64,000 bases of DNA from Ostrinia nubilalis (GCF_963855985.1 NC_087090.1:13328501-13392500), one strand, 5' to 3'; numbered from the stretch's first letter, positions 34,919 through 46,095 are shown. A program made the numbers and translations. Notes: generated from the sequence alone by a model not told the origin.

Positions 34919-35622
34919 TTTGTACGCTTTGGAGCTCACGGGTCAAAAGTGGCCCGGTCCTTTATAAGGCTTGCGTGGGGATACAGATCCAACACGTAGA
35001 GGCCGTTTTAAGCGCAAAATAATCGACAAAAGTGAAAGTGGTGCACATACTGGATCTAGTCTCTGACTATATCATGGGATGTAGCCAGAGACCCTCCCCA
35101 GCCTGTGCACAGGAGCTATTGCAGTTATTGGAGAATGGACTAGGGTTATGGATGAAGGATGGATGGACTGGTTACTGGGCTATGGATGGAGACTACGGGA
35201 CACCTGCCTGGTTCATAGTCTCTGACTGAAAAAATGGCAGGCGGTGACTAGCCAGCGACTAAATGGGCCCCCCCTGGCGTCATGGGTCGTATAGACCGGA
35301 CTGAGGGGCAACATTGGCGTCTGCCAGCTCAGGGGTGTAGAGAGGTGTGCTGCGCTTTCTCCGAGGTTACTCGCGGCGTTATGCCCTTTAACACTTCCAC
35401 CCCTGGAGCATATAGCTCTAGCGACTCCACTCTGGCCGGCCGGTTAAGGCAAGCCAGAGGTGAAAGTCCTGCAGACCCTCTCGGATTCCACTTCGGCAAG
35501 CCGAAGCCGAGGGTCTTGACCGACTCTCGGGAGCACTCGGATTAACAACTGGCCCCGTGGTGTCGCTACTCACCAACAGCTCGCCACAAAGCTGCCCTGC
35601 GGGGCTTATTATTATTATTATT
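34919..35622 (+). mobile_element. Retroposon segment adjoining the SINE, TTA tail
   Basis: Begins near GTACGCTTTGGAGCTCACGG and GTGGCCCGGTCCTTTATAAG, and ends GCCACAAAGCTGCCCTGCGG plus GGCTT(ATT)n at 35603-35622. The combined block 34653-35622 is flanked by ACAGTTTT/ACAGTATT, a near-perfect target duplication around the unit-A empty site. This piece is probably a LINE 3' end that either mobilised with the SINE or inserted at its TTA tail. Frames of 87 and 65 codons within it are fragmentary. Clade not determined. Confidence 0.6.
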
Positions 35623-35678
35623 ACAGTATTACGGTGTGGTGTTACATCATTCATCAGAAAACGTCCAGTTTCCAGCTG

Positions 35679-37111
35679 GAATACCTTAAAGCAGAAGACT
35701 TCGATGAAAAGACACCAATGAAGTTCACTGCGAAAGAGGTCAGAAGAGTAATACAAAAAGCCAACCCAAAAAAATCACCTGGATATGACCTGATCACCAA
35801 TAAAATCCTGCAGGAAATGCCTGATTCTGGAATAATATTACTCACAGCAATATTTAACGCGGTATCGAAACTACAATTTATCCCACCAGAATGGAAAATT
35901 GCACAAATAATAATGATACTAAAACCAGGGAAACAACCTGAGGACCCCAAGTCATACCGGCCTATTAGCCTACTGCCCATCCTGTCTAAAATATACGAGT
36001 CGCTATTATTACTACGGTTATTACCACTGGTAGAACAGCACGGACTAATTCCTGACCACCAATTTGGGTTTCGCCGCAAGCACTCCACTATTGATCAAGT
36101 TCACAGGCTAGTAAACGAAATAGACTCTTGCCTTTGAAGCTAAAAAGTACTGCGCCAGTGTCTTTCTAGACATATCTCAAGCATTTGACCGAGTTTGGCA
36201 TGCAGGTTTATTATTCAAAATAAAATCCTTACTCCCCAAACACGCATACGAAATTCTGAAGTCTTTCATAGAGGATAGACACTTTCTAGTCCAAAATGGC
36301 GAAGCACTCTCGGGTCTTCGCAGTATTAACGCAGGTGTCCCACAGGGTAGTGTATTGGGGCCGCTACTTTACCTAATCTACACCTCAGATCTTCCGACAT
36401 CAGATTGCATAACTACTGGAACATTCGCCGATGACACTGCTATCCTAGCTTCCCATCAAGACCCAATAGAGGCATCAAGAATCCTACAAACTGGACTAGA
36501 TGAAATATCAAACTGGCTAAAGATGTGGAGAATCAAAGCGAATGAAACCAAATCAGTCAACATCACCTTCACCCTGAAAAGGGGAATCTGCCCGGGAGTT
36601 ACACTTAACAACCTCGAGATCCCCCAAACAGAACACCGCACGATACCTGGGCTTACATCTTGACCAACGGCTCACGTGGAGAACACACATTTTTACCAAG
36701 CGTAAACAGCTGGGACTGCAAGTACGAAAACTCTACTGGCTAATAGGCCGCCGATCGCAATTGTCAATGCATAATAAACTTCTCCTGTATAAGACAATAC
36801 TAAAACCAATCTGGACCTATGGTATCCAACTATGGGGCACAGCCTCACATTCCAACATCGAAATCGTACAGAGATTTCAGAACAAAATGCTGAGAATGAT
36901 AACCAATGCTCCCTGGTATGTCACAAATGAACAGCTGCATCATGACCTACAAATCAACACAGTCAGTCAGGAAATTGTACATCATACAAAATCGTACAAA
37001 AAACGGATCACAAACCACCCCAACCCCTTGGCGAGACCTCTGATGGACGAAACCCAGACACATCGTAGACTGAAACGAAAAACTCCACAGGACACACTTA
37101 AAACCCAATAA
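35679..37111 (+). pseudogene. Jockey-clade reverse transcriptase, broken by two frameshifts
   Basis: Three collinear frames cover the RT domain and C-terminus. Frame 1 (to about 36135) has the NPKKSPGYDLIT and SYRPISLLPILSKIYE motifs and the FGFRRKHST block. After a one-base shift near 36130-36140, frame 2 (to about 36640) carries the VFLDISQAFDRVWH motif, GVPQGSVLGPLLYLIYTSDL and the catalytic FADD at about 36427-36438. After a second shift near 36640, frame 3 (to stop at 37109-37111) carries YLGLHLDQRLTWRTHI and the KPIWTYGIQLWG block. Both catalytic aspartate motifs remain, but no single frame spans the domain. It would normally copy LINE RNA at a nicked target. It is dead in this copy. 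Confidence 0.92.
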
Positions 37112-37240
37112 AGTGAAGTAGGATGTGACACAGGCCACATACCGAGCAAGACATGACATATCCCAACAAACATACTACTCAATGTTCCAGCAAGGCAACA
37201 GATTGTAGTGAAAAAAAGAATAAAAAAAAATAAAATAAAA
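35679..37240 (+). mobile_element. 5'-truncated Jockey-like LINE with perfect 12-bp target duplication
   Basis: AGTTTCCAGCTG occurs immediately before (35667-35678) and after (37241-37252) the element, while unit A shows the uninterrupted site AGTTTCCAGCTGTATAGTAG. The element starts inside ORF2, just upstream of the reverse transcriptase core, and ends in an A-rich tail at 37211-37240. Target-primed reverse transcription with 5' truncation explains all of this. The missing parts are ORF1, the endonuclease domain and the 5' UTR. It inserted after the local duplication arose or before unit B diverged. Confidence 0.93.
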
Positions 37241-37413
37241 AGTTTCCAGCTGTATAGTAGACGTATCCAGTTTTAATATTTATTATTATCGCACCCGCTA
37301 ATTTGGCAATTTAGAGCGCGTAGATTTGTCAACCTCTGCCGCTGCATCGTAAACGTTCCGGCGTGATCCGCATAAGCCGCGTATTTCGCGCGAGTCGGGC
37401 ATATTTCGTAAAT

Positions 37414-39200
37414 TTGTCCGCTGGGAGGGGCGGAACACCTGCCGTAAAGATAAGCCTCTGATGTCGCGTAATATCCCCTGAAATAACTTCTTACTGCCTC
37501 CGGTGCTATGGCGACGGGGCCGTCTTCCTGCTATGTATCGTACTATGTAAACGCGAGGGGAGTGCTGTTGTGGTCACTGCTAAAGACGTGTGCTCGTATT
37601 TTCGTTTCTTATGTAAGTTACTAGCTTCGTAAATAATGTAGGTAATTCTTTTAGATTTTCATAAACATATTTTACAGAAAGCCTAGGTTAGGTACATTAA
37701 AACACTTCAATCCATAGAATACTCAAAAACATCGCAATTTATGTGTAAATACGTGAGTTAAAAATATATGACAAAGTTCAAATCTCGCCTATTTAGGTAC
37801 CTAATTCAGAGTTATAATGCTTACGAATAAGGAAAATCTAGAGATCCTGAACTTGATTCACGCATAAATACTTAATACTCGTACCTACATAAATGCTAAA
37901 ATCGATCAACTAATCTCAAACAACTATTACCGTTACCATTCACGCATCGACAATCGTATCTCGCTCTATGACGACATTATAGTTTCCTCCGCAATAAAAC
38001 CTTAAGGCCGCCACCTAGCGGCAACGTCGCGAATTAATTAAGGAAGTCATTACGTCCCGATAGAGCATTAGCCTCACGCATGCCGGGAAATTGCCCACAC
38101 AAAGCATATTTCCTGCGTTTTCCCTGATTTAAAGCAATTCACGGATTTTGATTAAGCCCCTGCCTTCGCGAGATTATTCCCCTTTCAGAGCAAAGAATGG
38201 TTTATTCGAGAGACCGTGAAACTGTATTGTATTTCCTTATGCTATTGATTTTCGGAGTGTCTTAGAGTGAAGCGGGGCGCCGTGTCTCGGTTATTAAGTT
38301 TGTCAGTGTGATTCGGGTTGACATCCGATTCGAATGGTTGTTAACTAATAACCTGCTTGCGTGTGTTCGGCCCAGTCACGGGGATTGAGGGAAATTTAGT
38401 TTCAATCAATTTATTATTCTGGCAGTTGATATTGGAATGGGAAATTTTGAGGCAAGCATTAAATGCGACTACAATTTACACACGCCACGTGTAAAGCTTT
38501 GAAATAAGAAACTTTAAGATTTGATAGACTGAAATGTAATAGATATTTGGATGTGAAAGTTAATTAATATTTAATTTATCCAGCAAAATAAAATAAGAAA
38601 TGTTTTTAATTTATTTCATCATTATGATAAGTACCTTACAGACAGCCTCAAAGCAAATATAAACTGTAATTGCATTTCTCGATTAGTTGAATCCACTATT
38701 TCGTTTAATATGCGGCCGCTTCGCCAGTTAAGATGGTCGGCGGAGATCACAAAAGCCGTAGCCAATAGAAACTATGTTCATTAGCTATCTGAGCGGGAAG
38801 CTGCCGCATCTGGCAACTTTATATTGCCACAATAATTATTTATTCCGCTCACTCCCACCGACTCGGTGGAAACTATTCAGCGAAGAAACGCCATTTCTCG
38901 GTGGTCAGATAAGACGTTTGATTTCCCCCATTTTCCCCGGACTTTAATTATTGCCTCTGGTTTTGTGTAAAATAGTTCGTGGAGTAATTTAATCCTGATA
39001 TCAGTATGCAGGAGGCGTGCGGGAGCGAGAGGTGGGAGCCAATGAGCCGAACGAGATGGAATAAATGCACGCCCAAAACGAATTATTATGTGCGGTGCGG
39101 GTTTGTTTGTTTTCATTTCGCTGAAATGTACACTACCATTCTTTTATTTAAAATAGACTGTATATATTTTTCTGTCTTAGATATTGCATTTTTTTTTCAG
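37414..39200. other. Non-coding stretch upstream of the exon candidate
   Basis: CpG-containing patches at 37420-37560, 37975-38420 and 38700-39110 alternate with AT-rich DNA. Homeodomain-type ATTA/TAAT words are dense in the GC-poorer parts. None has splice-bounded coding potential. This alternation is what I would expect of regulatory DNA in a large intron or gene desert; that is inference. Confidence 0.35.
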
Positions 39201-39297
39201 ACTTTACAAGTCCTACAAGAAAACAAACCTACAGCGGAGAAGTTATCGGAAGATACTCACGAAAGGTTATTCCTGAAACTCAAAATTCTTCAATTAG
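39201..39297 (+). CDS. Candidate 97-nt internal exon, gene not recognised
   Basis: A long pyrimidine tract ending TTTTTTTTTCAG (to 39200) is followed by 97 nt and then a near-consensus donor, TTAG/GTAAGTTTT (GT at 39298-39299). Frame 0 is open throughout and reads with ENKPTAEKLSEDTHERLF in its middle, then FLKLKILQL, a hydrophilic-then-amphipathic stretch compatible with a coiled coil or helix. The frame starting at the third base is also fully open, so the phase is not settled (97 = 32 codons + 1). I do not recognise the protein. A MITE begins 33 bp after the donor. It is the best host exon in the window, but an unused cryptic exon is possible. Confidence 0.4.
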
Positions 39298-39329
39298 GTA
39301 AGTTTTCCTGCTGAATGTCTAAAAACTTA

Positions 39330-39453
39330 CGCCCGTATTCACAAACATTACTATGAGGTCTCACAGTGCGCGTATGGATCACAGAGCTCTATTTAACGCT
39401 TTGCGTTCGATTTGTTGATTCACTTACGCAAGAATCGTTTGTGAATACGGGCG
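39330..39453. mobile_element. TWA-flanked MITE, copy 2 of the CGCCCGTATTCACAAAC family
   Basis: A 124-bp copy of the element at 4646-4792. Both ends are CGCCCGTATTCACAAAC in inverted orientation, and TTA duplications flank it (39327-39329 and 39454-39456). It lies just inside the putative intron following the exon candidate at 39201-39297. Confidence 0.85.
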
Positions 39454-39456
39454 TTA

Positions 39457-40289
39457 GACTTCATTCCTAGCCAAAGATTGCAATATAACTTTCTGATATC
39501 GAATCAAAACTGTAAACGTGTTTTGTTTTCCTCTCCACCCTCTTATTTCTTCAGTCGTTGAACTGCATAACTATAGCGAGTGCGCGAAACACAATATAGC
39601 GCCGTAAAAAATAAGCGTACATCAGAGTCGAGCATGTAATTCTAGCGCACTCTTCCGGCCCGAACAAAGGAGAGAGGGTAAGAACACGAGTTACTCGACA
39701 CCCCGCTACCTTACGCAGATTTGTTTCTCACCATCCAAACACACTCAACCCAAACAAAACTCTCCTCCACAACACATAGGCCCCATTTCACCTTCTCATA
39801 CGCACTCTCCATCAAACATTTTAAAGCCGCACCGACGCAGGAAATTCGCGATAGTCAAATTGTAGTCTTACAGGGCGTTACCATTAAATTATCACATTCG
39901 CAGCTGTGTTACCGAAGTATAAGGCACCATTTACATTACAGCACCGCCCGAGGGTCTTCAACGGTACGTCACACGAGGACTGTCTAAGAAAAATGTACCG
40001 ACGTGAGGATTCTGGTCGAGAGAAGGAATAAGCCGTAACAGGATGTCGTTCAGGATAATACCTCTTTCGTTTTATTTTCTTTTCAGCAGACATAAGTAGT
40101 GCTACGTTACAAAACCTGCGCACGTTTTAGAAAAAGGAATAAGTAACTCGCCTTTGCCACTAGAATACGAATAGGATTTGTGTTCCCCTTAATAAGTTTA
40201 CGGCACAAATAGGTACACTGTTCCTTTGAAGGAGCAGAAGGCAGTAAAGCTACAGGTCCGCTAATAGGGTTACAAAGTCGCATCTGCTA
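39457..40289. other. Non-coding stretch
   Basis: Moderately GC-rich with short frames on both strands (39721-39987 +, 39884-40123 -). No domain or splice pair recognised. Confidence 0.35.
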
Positions 40290-40700
40290 ACAACATTGTT
40301 GGTATGCGTCGCATTTTTACCAACACTCGAGCTGCCTCATTCACGTCTGTGAGCGTAGTAACAAAGGCGCAACGCGTCGCGAGTGCCGGTCTCAAAGCCG
40401 ATATATTCCAGCCATTACACCCGCGACTTGCGCAAACTTCGCCAAGTGATCACCCGGCTAGACGCCGCCACACAAACAAACACTACGCCCACAAAAACTC
40501 GTCCGCAGGTAAAAAAATGCGTCAGTGTGCGCGCGTCGCGTGTGTGGAGCATCTTTACAGACGACCCTCAGCTGTAGCTACTTGTAGGTAAGTAGCTATC
40601 GCGACTCCTTTGTTCTAGCAGCTGATTGGAGCCGGGCCCGGAAATGCGTGTCACCCCACCCCCTCATTGGTCCGTTTCATTTTCTTAGCGCGAGAGAGAC
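40290..40700 (+). promoter_or_regulatory. CpG island with CCAAT boxes and a strong splice donor
   Basis: High CpG content runs from 40290 to 40700. A consensus 5' splice site, TGTAG/GTAAGTAG, is at 40588. Two reverse CCAAT boxes (ATTGG) lie at 40625-40629 and 40666-40670, with GGAGCCGGGCCCGG between them. A 95-codon + frame (40304-40591) ends right at the donor. The island could be a transcription start region with a first, possibly non-coding, exon ending at 40587. The CCAAT boxes lie downstream of that donor, so they would serve a different start or the opposite strand. No cap site can be fixed. Confidence 0.3.
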
Positions 40701-41720
40701 GCAGCTACGCTGAAGTGTATAGTTAAGGATACGGATCCCTGTGTGTAAAACGGTAGGTAGTAGGTGTCACGAGTTGCTTGTTTTGCTCTTTCACTATGTT
40801 TGTGCGGCACGATCGTCTAAGATAAACTATTTCGTGAGTCGGGCCGAGAGTTTGCAAATTGTTTCGCTCCGAGTTGGCCGTCCGGAATTTTGATTTTATC
40901 AAATTAGATTTGTTGGCCAATGCACTGATGGAAACTTGGGGTTGGATATTTCGGCGGTCGTTAGTTTGTTGTTAATGAGGTTGTGCTTCAGTTTTGCTAG
41001 GGTAACCTAGATTTTGCTTTTATTAAATGAATTGTTGAGTAGCTAAAGCAAGCAGTTTATAGAAGATCTTAGATATTTGGTCCCAGTATTATAATAATTT
41101 AAAGCAGAACACGAATACAAAACAAACATTAAAGTAAGTCCATTTCTTTAATTCAATTTCGCGTGCTAAACCTAAGTTCCTGGCAGCTATATTTTCTTTC
41201 TCAACATTTGAAATTAGAACAAAAATTCAAATCGCGGACATGACGTCACACTGTTTACCCAGACACGCTGAACCCTGGCAGGAACGTGAGCGGCAGCGAG
41301 CGGCTAATCGGCACTCCATCGCGCTGTCAGCGGCAGCGGCCGAGGGCTGCTTATGTAACCCGAATTATTTACCTACCGACCCGCCCCGGGCGAGTTCAGG
41401 TTATGAATATATTACAATACTCGTGCAATAAAAACTACATTATTGTTATTATTATAAAACTTTATTGCACAATAGAATCGTACAAAAGGTGGACTTAATG
41501 CTATTTAAGCATTCTCAGCCAGTCGACCCATTATTAAACAGTTCTTGTACTTATTTACTTCTCCCAAGACGCTACTAATACCTCTACAATCTACATTGCT
41601 CACACTCATTGCATAAAACACGAACGAAATATACGAAAGGCGCATTAGTTTTGCGGTTTAACACAATCTGAATTAAAATAAGTAAGAACTGTATTTTTCA
41701 ATAACTTGAAAAATGAAATT
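40701..41720. other. Non-coding stretch
   Basis: Includes a CpG-containing block at 41230-41410 with GACATGACGTCACACTG (CRE-like) and repeated GAGCGGC. Short + frames there overlap in two phases, which argues for composition. The rest is AT-rich. Confidence 0.35.
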
Positions 41721-41788
41721 GCCTAAGGTGGGAATTGAATCCACGACTCTTCGCTTGCCGGGCGACACTCTTGAGTTAGAACTGTGTA
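41721..41788 (-). repeat. tRNA-like SINE remnant
   Basis: The reverse strand reads CAGTTCTAACTCAAGAGTGT, CGCCCGGCAAGCGAAGAGTC, GTGGATTCAATTCCCACCTT: the order of D-arm, anticodon-arm and T-arm of a tRNA, with a B-box-like GGATTCAATTCC at 41731-41742. The D-arm/A box is degenerate and the acceptor stem does not pair, so I regard it as a decayed tRNA-derived SINE rather than a tRNA gene. The 85-codon + frame over it (41713-41970) is incidental. Confidence 0.45.
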
Positions 41789-44290
41789 CGTCACAATTCC
41801 ATCATATCACTCATAACCGCCTGCAAGGTATTAGTGCTCGTCAGTGTCTTAATATCCTTCAACTAAATAAGAAATTGAAGCCCAAGAAAAACTATTTGAT
41901 AAAAAGAAATGGAAAGGTTTTTGCCTCATTCCAGGGAAAGTACAGACGTAACCGAATCAATAAGATTTGAGCAAAAACTGTGCAAAACAAAATAAGAGCC
42001 TTGGAGTGAAGGCGCGTGCTTGCGGTAAACGTGTTGGTAGAGCTAAAGGTTTTATATGCAGATGTAGAAATTATTGGAATTCGCAGTAACCGTTAGTAAC
42101 AGTAGATTTTCACTTTCTCTGAATTTCTGTTTTGTTGGTAGACTTGAATGCTTTTAGCTAAATCTACGAATAATATAATTTTCTGAAAACTTTACAGTAG
42201 TTCTCTACAAATGCCTTTTTCAGGGATGTGATCATTTAAGACACAGTGAGAGACAATAAGATGATACGAATAGAGTTACTTACACTGTTCTTCTCTTTCA
42301 TATCAGACAATTAGATATAATAAATTGGCAATTGTCCTTTCCGTGGTGCCTAGAAAATATTAACATCTTTGAAAGACTGCCAAAATTGTGCAGTTACAAC
42401 TTCAGTCTGGTTTTGTGCGGGACTCAAAAAACACATCTATCAGTGTAGTCCCCAAAATTAACAGTAAATAAGTTTAATTATATGTATAAAATAAAATCTA
42501 TAATTAATACATAATGCAAAAGATCTCGATCAACTCGTTTAGTTATAATTACTATGGTGTAAATGTCGCGTGACGTCGCTTTGAGTAAAAAATCAACATA
42601 GGCGTGATATAACGCGCCATTTCAACTCGATACAGCACTGTTATTATTTAATTACGAAATAAAATAAAAAATACGAGTCTAATATTTCCTACAGACGGAC
42701 AAATAATTGAAATTTTGTCATCTAGCCTTTAGGCTAGTTTACTAGTGTTGTCAAAAAAATCATTTCTTTGCAATGAGACTGCACAAATGGTATTGGATTG
42801 TCCGTTTTATGCGGAGTTATCTAAAAATTTATTATTAATTATCATACATAAATATAATTCCTTTCGTTACTTGTACTAATAAGTACTGTACATAATAGCA
42901 CTCACCACAAACGTTGCAGAAACCCCATCAATTCGGCCGCAGCATCGTTTGCATGGGGCTGCTCCGCTCGGCACTCTGTCAGAGACGTCAGGCGCAGGCG
43001 GTGCGTGCGACCACCTACCACCGCCCATTCATTTGGCTTTAATTGCCTATTCTAAACGCATTCCTTCCTACTTATAGACCTCCGTTAATGGAAATGTAAT
43101 AAGGATCAATTTGGGATGTATCGATCGATTGCTTAAAGAATAGGTAGGAAAAACTATTGTTAACGATTCACCAAGTTTTTCGCTATGAATAAAATTTGGG
43201 TAGGTTCAAAAACCTAAGAAATAAATGTAAATGCAAAATTTATTACCGTCCGAATTGCTTATGTAATCTGACAGGAACAAAACTTAAAACGACATAGGTA
43301 CACTGCAAGGCTTATAGCGCAAAAAGATTTTTCAGGTTAACCCATGCATGTCATAGCCATATGTTTAACCTCTTACCTTTTTACTGGTGAAATGTCATAT
43401 TCTAGAACTTTCATACTTATTAAATGCAATATTCAAATAAACTCAATTTGTCACTTCTATTTATTTTATAACATCAAGATATTCATGTAGCTACCAATTT
43501 AATTAAATTGAATTCTAATTCTGAAACAGTTTACGTAATTTTTGTTTTTGTTTCGTACAGAAAAAGTATTGCATAAATGACGTATTTCGTCTTATAAAAA
43601 TGTCTTGGAAACTCCAACAAAACCATACAAAGTAAACATTTGTGAGTCCCCCAAAATTGTGTCAGAATGAAACGACATGGATTACTTCATGAAAATATAC
43701 GAACGTTACGTAGAATCAAAGTGAATTTAGTAGATTATAGTATTTTAAAGTAACAAACTACCTATCATATTTAACTATAGTAGAATCAACAACTAAATAA
43801 AAAAGAAAAATCATTAATGAATGGAAAACTCCGAGCATTCATGCGTAAATATTTCCAATTAATAAATAAGCATGCACATCGTTACACGCCAAGATTCACT
43901 AATCCATTACGATTCCACAACAAAATCCAATCTCAAAATTTCAAAACATGGCATTCAACAGCCGTGACCGTAAGCTTAATCCAAAATAAACCTTGCCGAA
44001 ACAAAACTTACCTAATCAAGCTTCTTATTACCTAACCTTCATTCACGTGAACGATTCCTAAACATTTTTAACTTTTAATTGAGTTTATCCATTTAGCACA
44101 AGTTGATTAAAGTCGGGTATTTTTGACGCGTTGCGAAATCCCTCCGAGGAGCAACTTTAAGCCAACAATTACATCGACTTACACAACATGTTTTGTTTAA
44201 TTATGTTGATATTGGACCAAATTAGATGAAGGGTGAAAGCTCGGTTTGCGTGCGTCACTACTTAAAAAGTTTTGTTTTGAAAACAAAATT
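41789..44290. other. Non-coding stretch
   Basis: Mostly AT-rich DNA without recognisable genes. A GC-rich patch at 42935-43030 contains GGGGCTGCTCCGCTCGGCAC, GACGTCAGGCGCAGGCGGTG and neighbouring CACCGCCC, and may be regulatory. A short frame at 43817-44035 has no features. Confidence 0.4.
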
Positions 44291-44294
44291 TTCC

Positions 44295-44723
44295 TTAGCT
44301 GAAATTCGTTCTGGTTCTTTCCATTGGATTCGGCACGCTTTGTTTTAGTACTAGAATCCGCTTTAGTACTGAATCGTGAATGGTCGTGACGTACACTTTG
44401 TTACTTAGAACCAAACTTGTAAGTTTTCCTCGTGATTTTTTCCTTGCAAATAGCGCTTTCCATTGTTTGATATTTTCGTTCGAAAGGTCATGTAAAACTT
44501 GCGAAGCATTTGTAAATACCTCAAATGTGAGAGCGAATAAATTTGTTGGTTCATAACCCGCATTTCGAGAATTATGATGTTTATGTAAATAAAACAGGCA
44601 ACATTTTACTAAAGCGTATTTATCGGGGCACAAATCCTTTAACAAGTTTATTGTGGCCCGCTTCCAACGTATTCTGTGAGCGCTTTCAAATCTCTCACCG
44701 TCAATAGACCTCGGCTCTGTCAT
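44295..44723 (-). CDS. Unrecognised 142-codon ORF next to a CGAT-motif cluster
   Basis: The ATG at 44723-44721 opens 142 codons, closed by a stop at 44295-44297; an in-frame stop lies a short way upstream. The translation is basic, begins MTEPRSIDGERFESAHRIRW and contains a cysteine pair (KCCLFYLHKHH) and KKSRGKLTSLVLSNKVYV. I recognise no domain, signal peptide or membrane segment. At this base composition a frame this long is uncommon but possible by chance. The TATCGATA site 35 bp upstream of the ATG is promoter-like. It could be a small lineage-specific gene, an exon, or chance. Confidence 0.22.
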   Translation of the reverse strand: MTEPRSIDGERFESAHRIRWKRATINLLKDLCPDKYALVKCCLFYLHKHHNSRNAGYEPTNLFALTFEVFTNASQVLHDLSNENIKQWKALFARKKSRGKLTSLVLSNKVYVTTIHDSVLKRILVLKQSVPNPMERTRTNFS

Positions 44724-44757
44724 CTCGCCATTGTCGCATCGCAACTTACGGGAGGTC

Positions 44758-44806
44758 TATCGATAAAGATATTCTCCAAATCGATATCAAATGTCGATTA
44801 TCGATG
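44758..44806. promoter_or_regulatory. TATCGATA (DRE-like) and CGAT cluster
   Basis: The perfect palindrome TATCGATA is at 44758-44765, followed by ATCGATAT (44780-44787), GTCGATTATCGATG (44793-44806) and CTCGATTG just beyond. TATCGATA is the DREF response element and CGATA the BEAF-32 core in Drosophila; their use in Lepidoptera is less documented. Clusters like this mark housekeeping promoters or domain boundaries. It lies directly upstream of the reverse-strand ORF at 44295-44723. Confidence 0.4.
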
Positions 44807-44829
44807 TTTGTGCTCGATTGTGTGCGCAC

Positions 44830-45846
44830 AATGCCACCGGCGAGTTTCATTGTTCGATGCTTAAAAAACAGGTGTCGTATGCTTTCGGCCTTTGATATGT
44901 TTATCAACCCTTTAGATTGGGGGCGGTTTTTGAAATTGAACAATCGGTGGTTTGTGAATGGGTCTCGATGATTATCGTTAAAGCGAGGTTACTGTCAGGT
45001 GAGACGTCAACCACATGAATGGAGTGACGTGATTCTATAGTTTGGGGAACTTCTGGTAACTCGACCCGATAAGATAGTTGCCGCTTGTTAACCATCATTC
45101 GATGTTTTTGAGGTGAACTAACAAACAAACAAGCATTGTGAAGTTGATTTCGTTTACAATTTTTTACTTGACTAAAAAGGTCATATTTTTATTGTCAGTT
45201 GGTTTTTATTTGTACGAAGTAGTAACGTGGGAACATTTTTACAAGTAGCGTAAGTAAATATAAAAATAATATCAAATTATACAGCATTATACTGATGTCC
45301 TAATTACATTGAGAATGTTTAATATGTCAATACTAGAGTTCGTAATGTTCATATTCAGAATTCGCTTAATCACTACCAGAAACAACATTCAAAATTAATG
45401 TGGCAATTCCACCGTGAAAAGCTGTTAATAACAAAACTATGTTAGTGCCGTTTCGCGGGAGTAAAATTCTGTTAAAGTAAACAGGTACGTAGATTGCAAA
45501 ACTCTCGTAACTTTAGAATTAAAACAAGCGCGGCCTACAAAAGCGATACTCTAAAAAATGCACTGCAATACATCGCGGAGTTTCTGTTGAAAGTGAGGTA
45601 ACGCACGGAGCGTTGCAACTAACCAACCGTGGAGCTATAAGGAAGCGGTGGAAGGGATAAGCTGAAGCGAAATCGCTCGCCAAATCGCTTCTAAAGATAT
45701 TCGCAAATAAAGATGAGTTTTGTTGATATTTTCACTATAAACAATATAATGCGGAAAAAACAAAATAGTTAAGGGTATTTTGAGATTCATCTCTTAACTT
45801 ATGGTAGGCATTTTTGGAGATCTGAATTAATACACAGTAATCCCAA
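44830..45846. other. Non-coding stretch
   Basis: No gene recognised. The reverse-strand frames at 44746-44943 and 44904-45128 are short and featureless. A CpG-containing patch is at 45520-45690. Confidence 0.4.
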
Positions 45847-45877
45847 TCCCAACTAATATTATAAATGCGAAAGTAAC

Positions 45878-45914
<37 letters not shown>

Positions 45915-46095
45915 TACGCTTTCCCGCTTAAACCTCGCAACCGATTTTGATGAAATTTGGCATAGAGATAGTTTGAGTCCCGGGAAAGAACATAGGATAG
46001 TTTTTATCCCGGTTTTTGAAACAGGGACGCGCGCGATAAAGTTTTTCTGTGACAGACAATATTCCACGCGGGCGAAGCCGCGGGCGGAAAGCTAG
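45847..46095 (+). mobile_element. Non-autonomous Helitron-like element
   Basis: A 249-bp element starting TC (TCCCAACTAATATTATAAAT, preceded by A) and ending CTAG followed by T (46092-46096), with a GC-rich hairpin region (CGCGGGCGAAGCCGCGGG) just before the 3' end. TC...CTRR insertion between A and T, with a 3' hairpin and no target duplication, is the Helitron signature. It contains a (TCTG)n microsatellite at 45878-45912 and the typical lepidopteran blocks ACCGATTTTGATGAAATTTG and ATAGTTTGAGTCCCGGGAAA. The 110- and 65-codon reverse frames across it are repeat-derived. Confidence 0.85.

Larger units (their letters stand above)
34040..37413 (+). repeat. Local tandem duplication: three copies of a GC-rich module
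   Basis: A unit starting CACCCGCTAATTTGGCAATT occurs at 34040 (unit A, 364 bp), 34404 (unit B, expanded to 2.9 kb by insertions) and 37292 (unit C, partial, to about 37413). Shared inner blocks: GTCAACCTCTGCCGCTGCAT, GTGATCCGCATAAGCCGCGT and CGCGCGAGTCGGGCATATTT. Identity is very high, so the duplication is young. Unit C stops where unique sequence continues, suggesting C keeps the ancestral border. The 82-codon reverse frame 34015-34263 lies in unit A and is not recognisable. Confidence 0.85.

Noticed and set aside
35634..35678. ATG at 35634 as start of the LINE ORF
   Set aside because: It lies in the pre-existing target sequence upstream of the 12-bp duplication; the element itself begins at 35679 inside ORF2.
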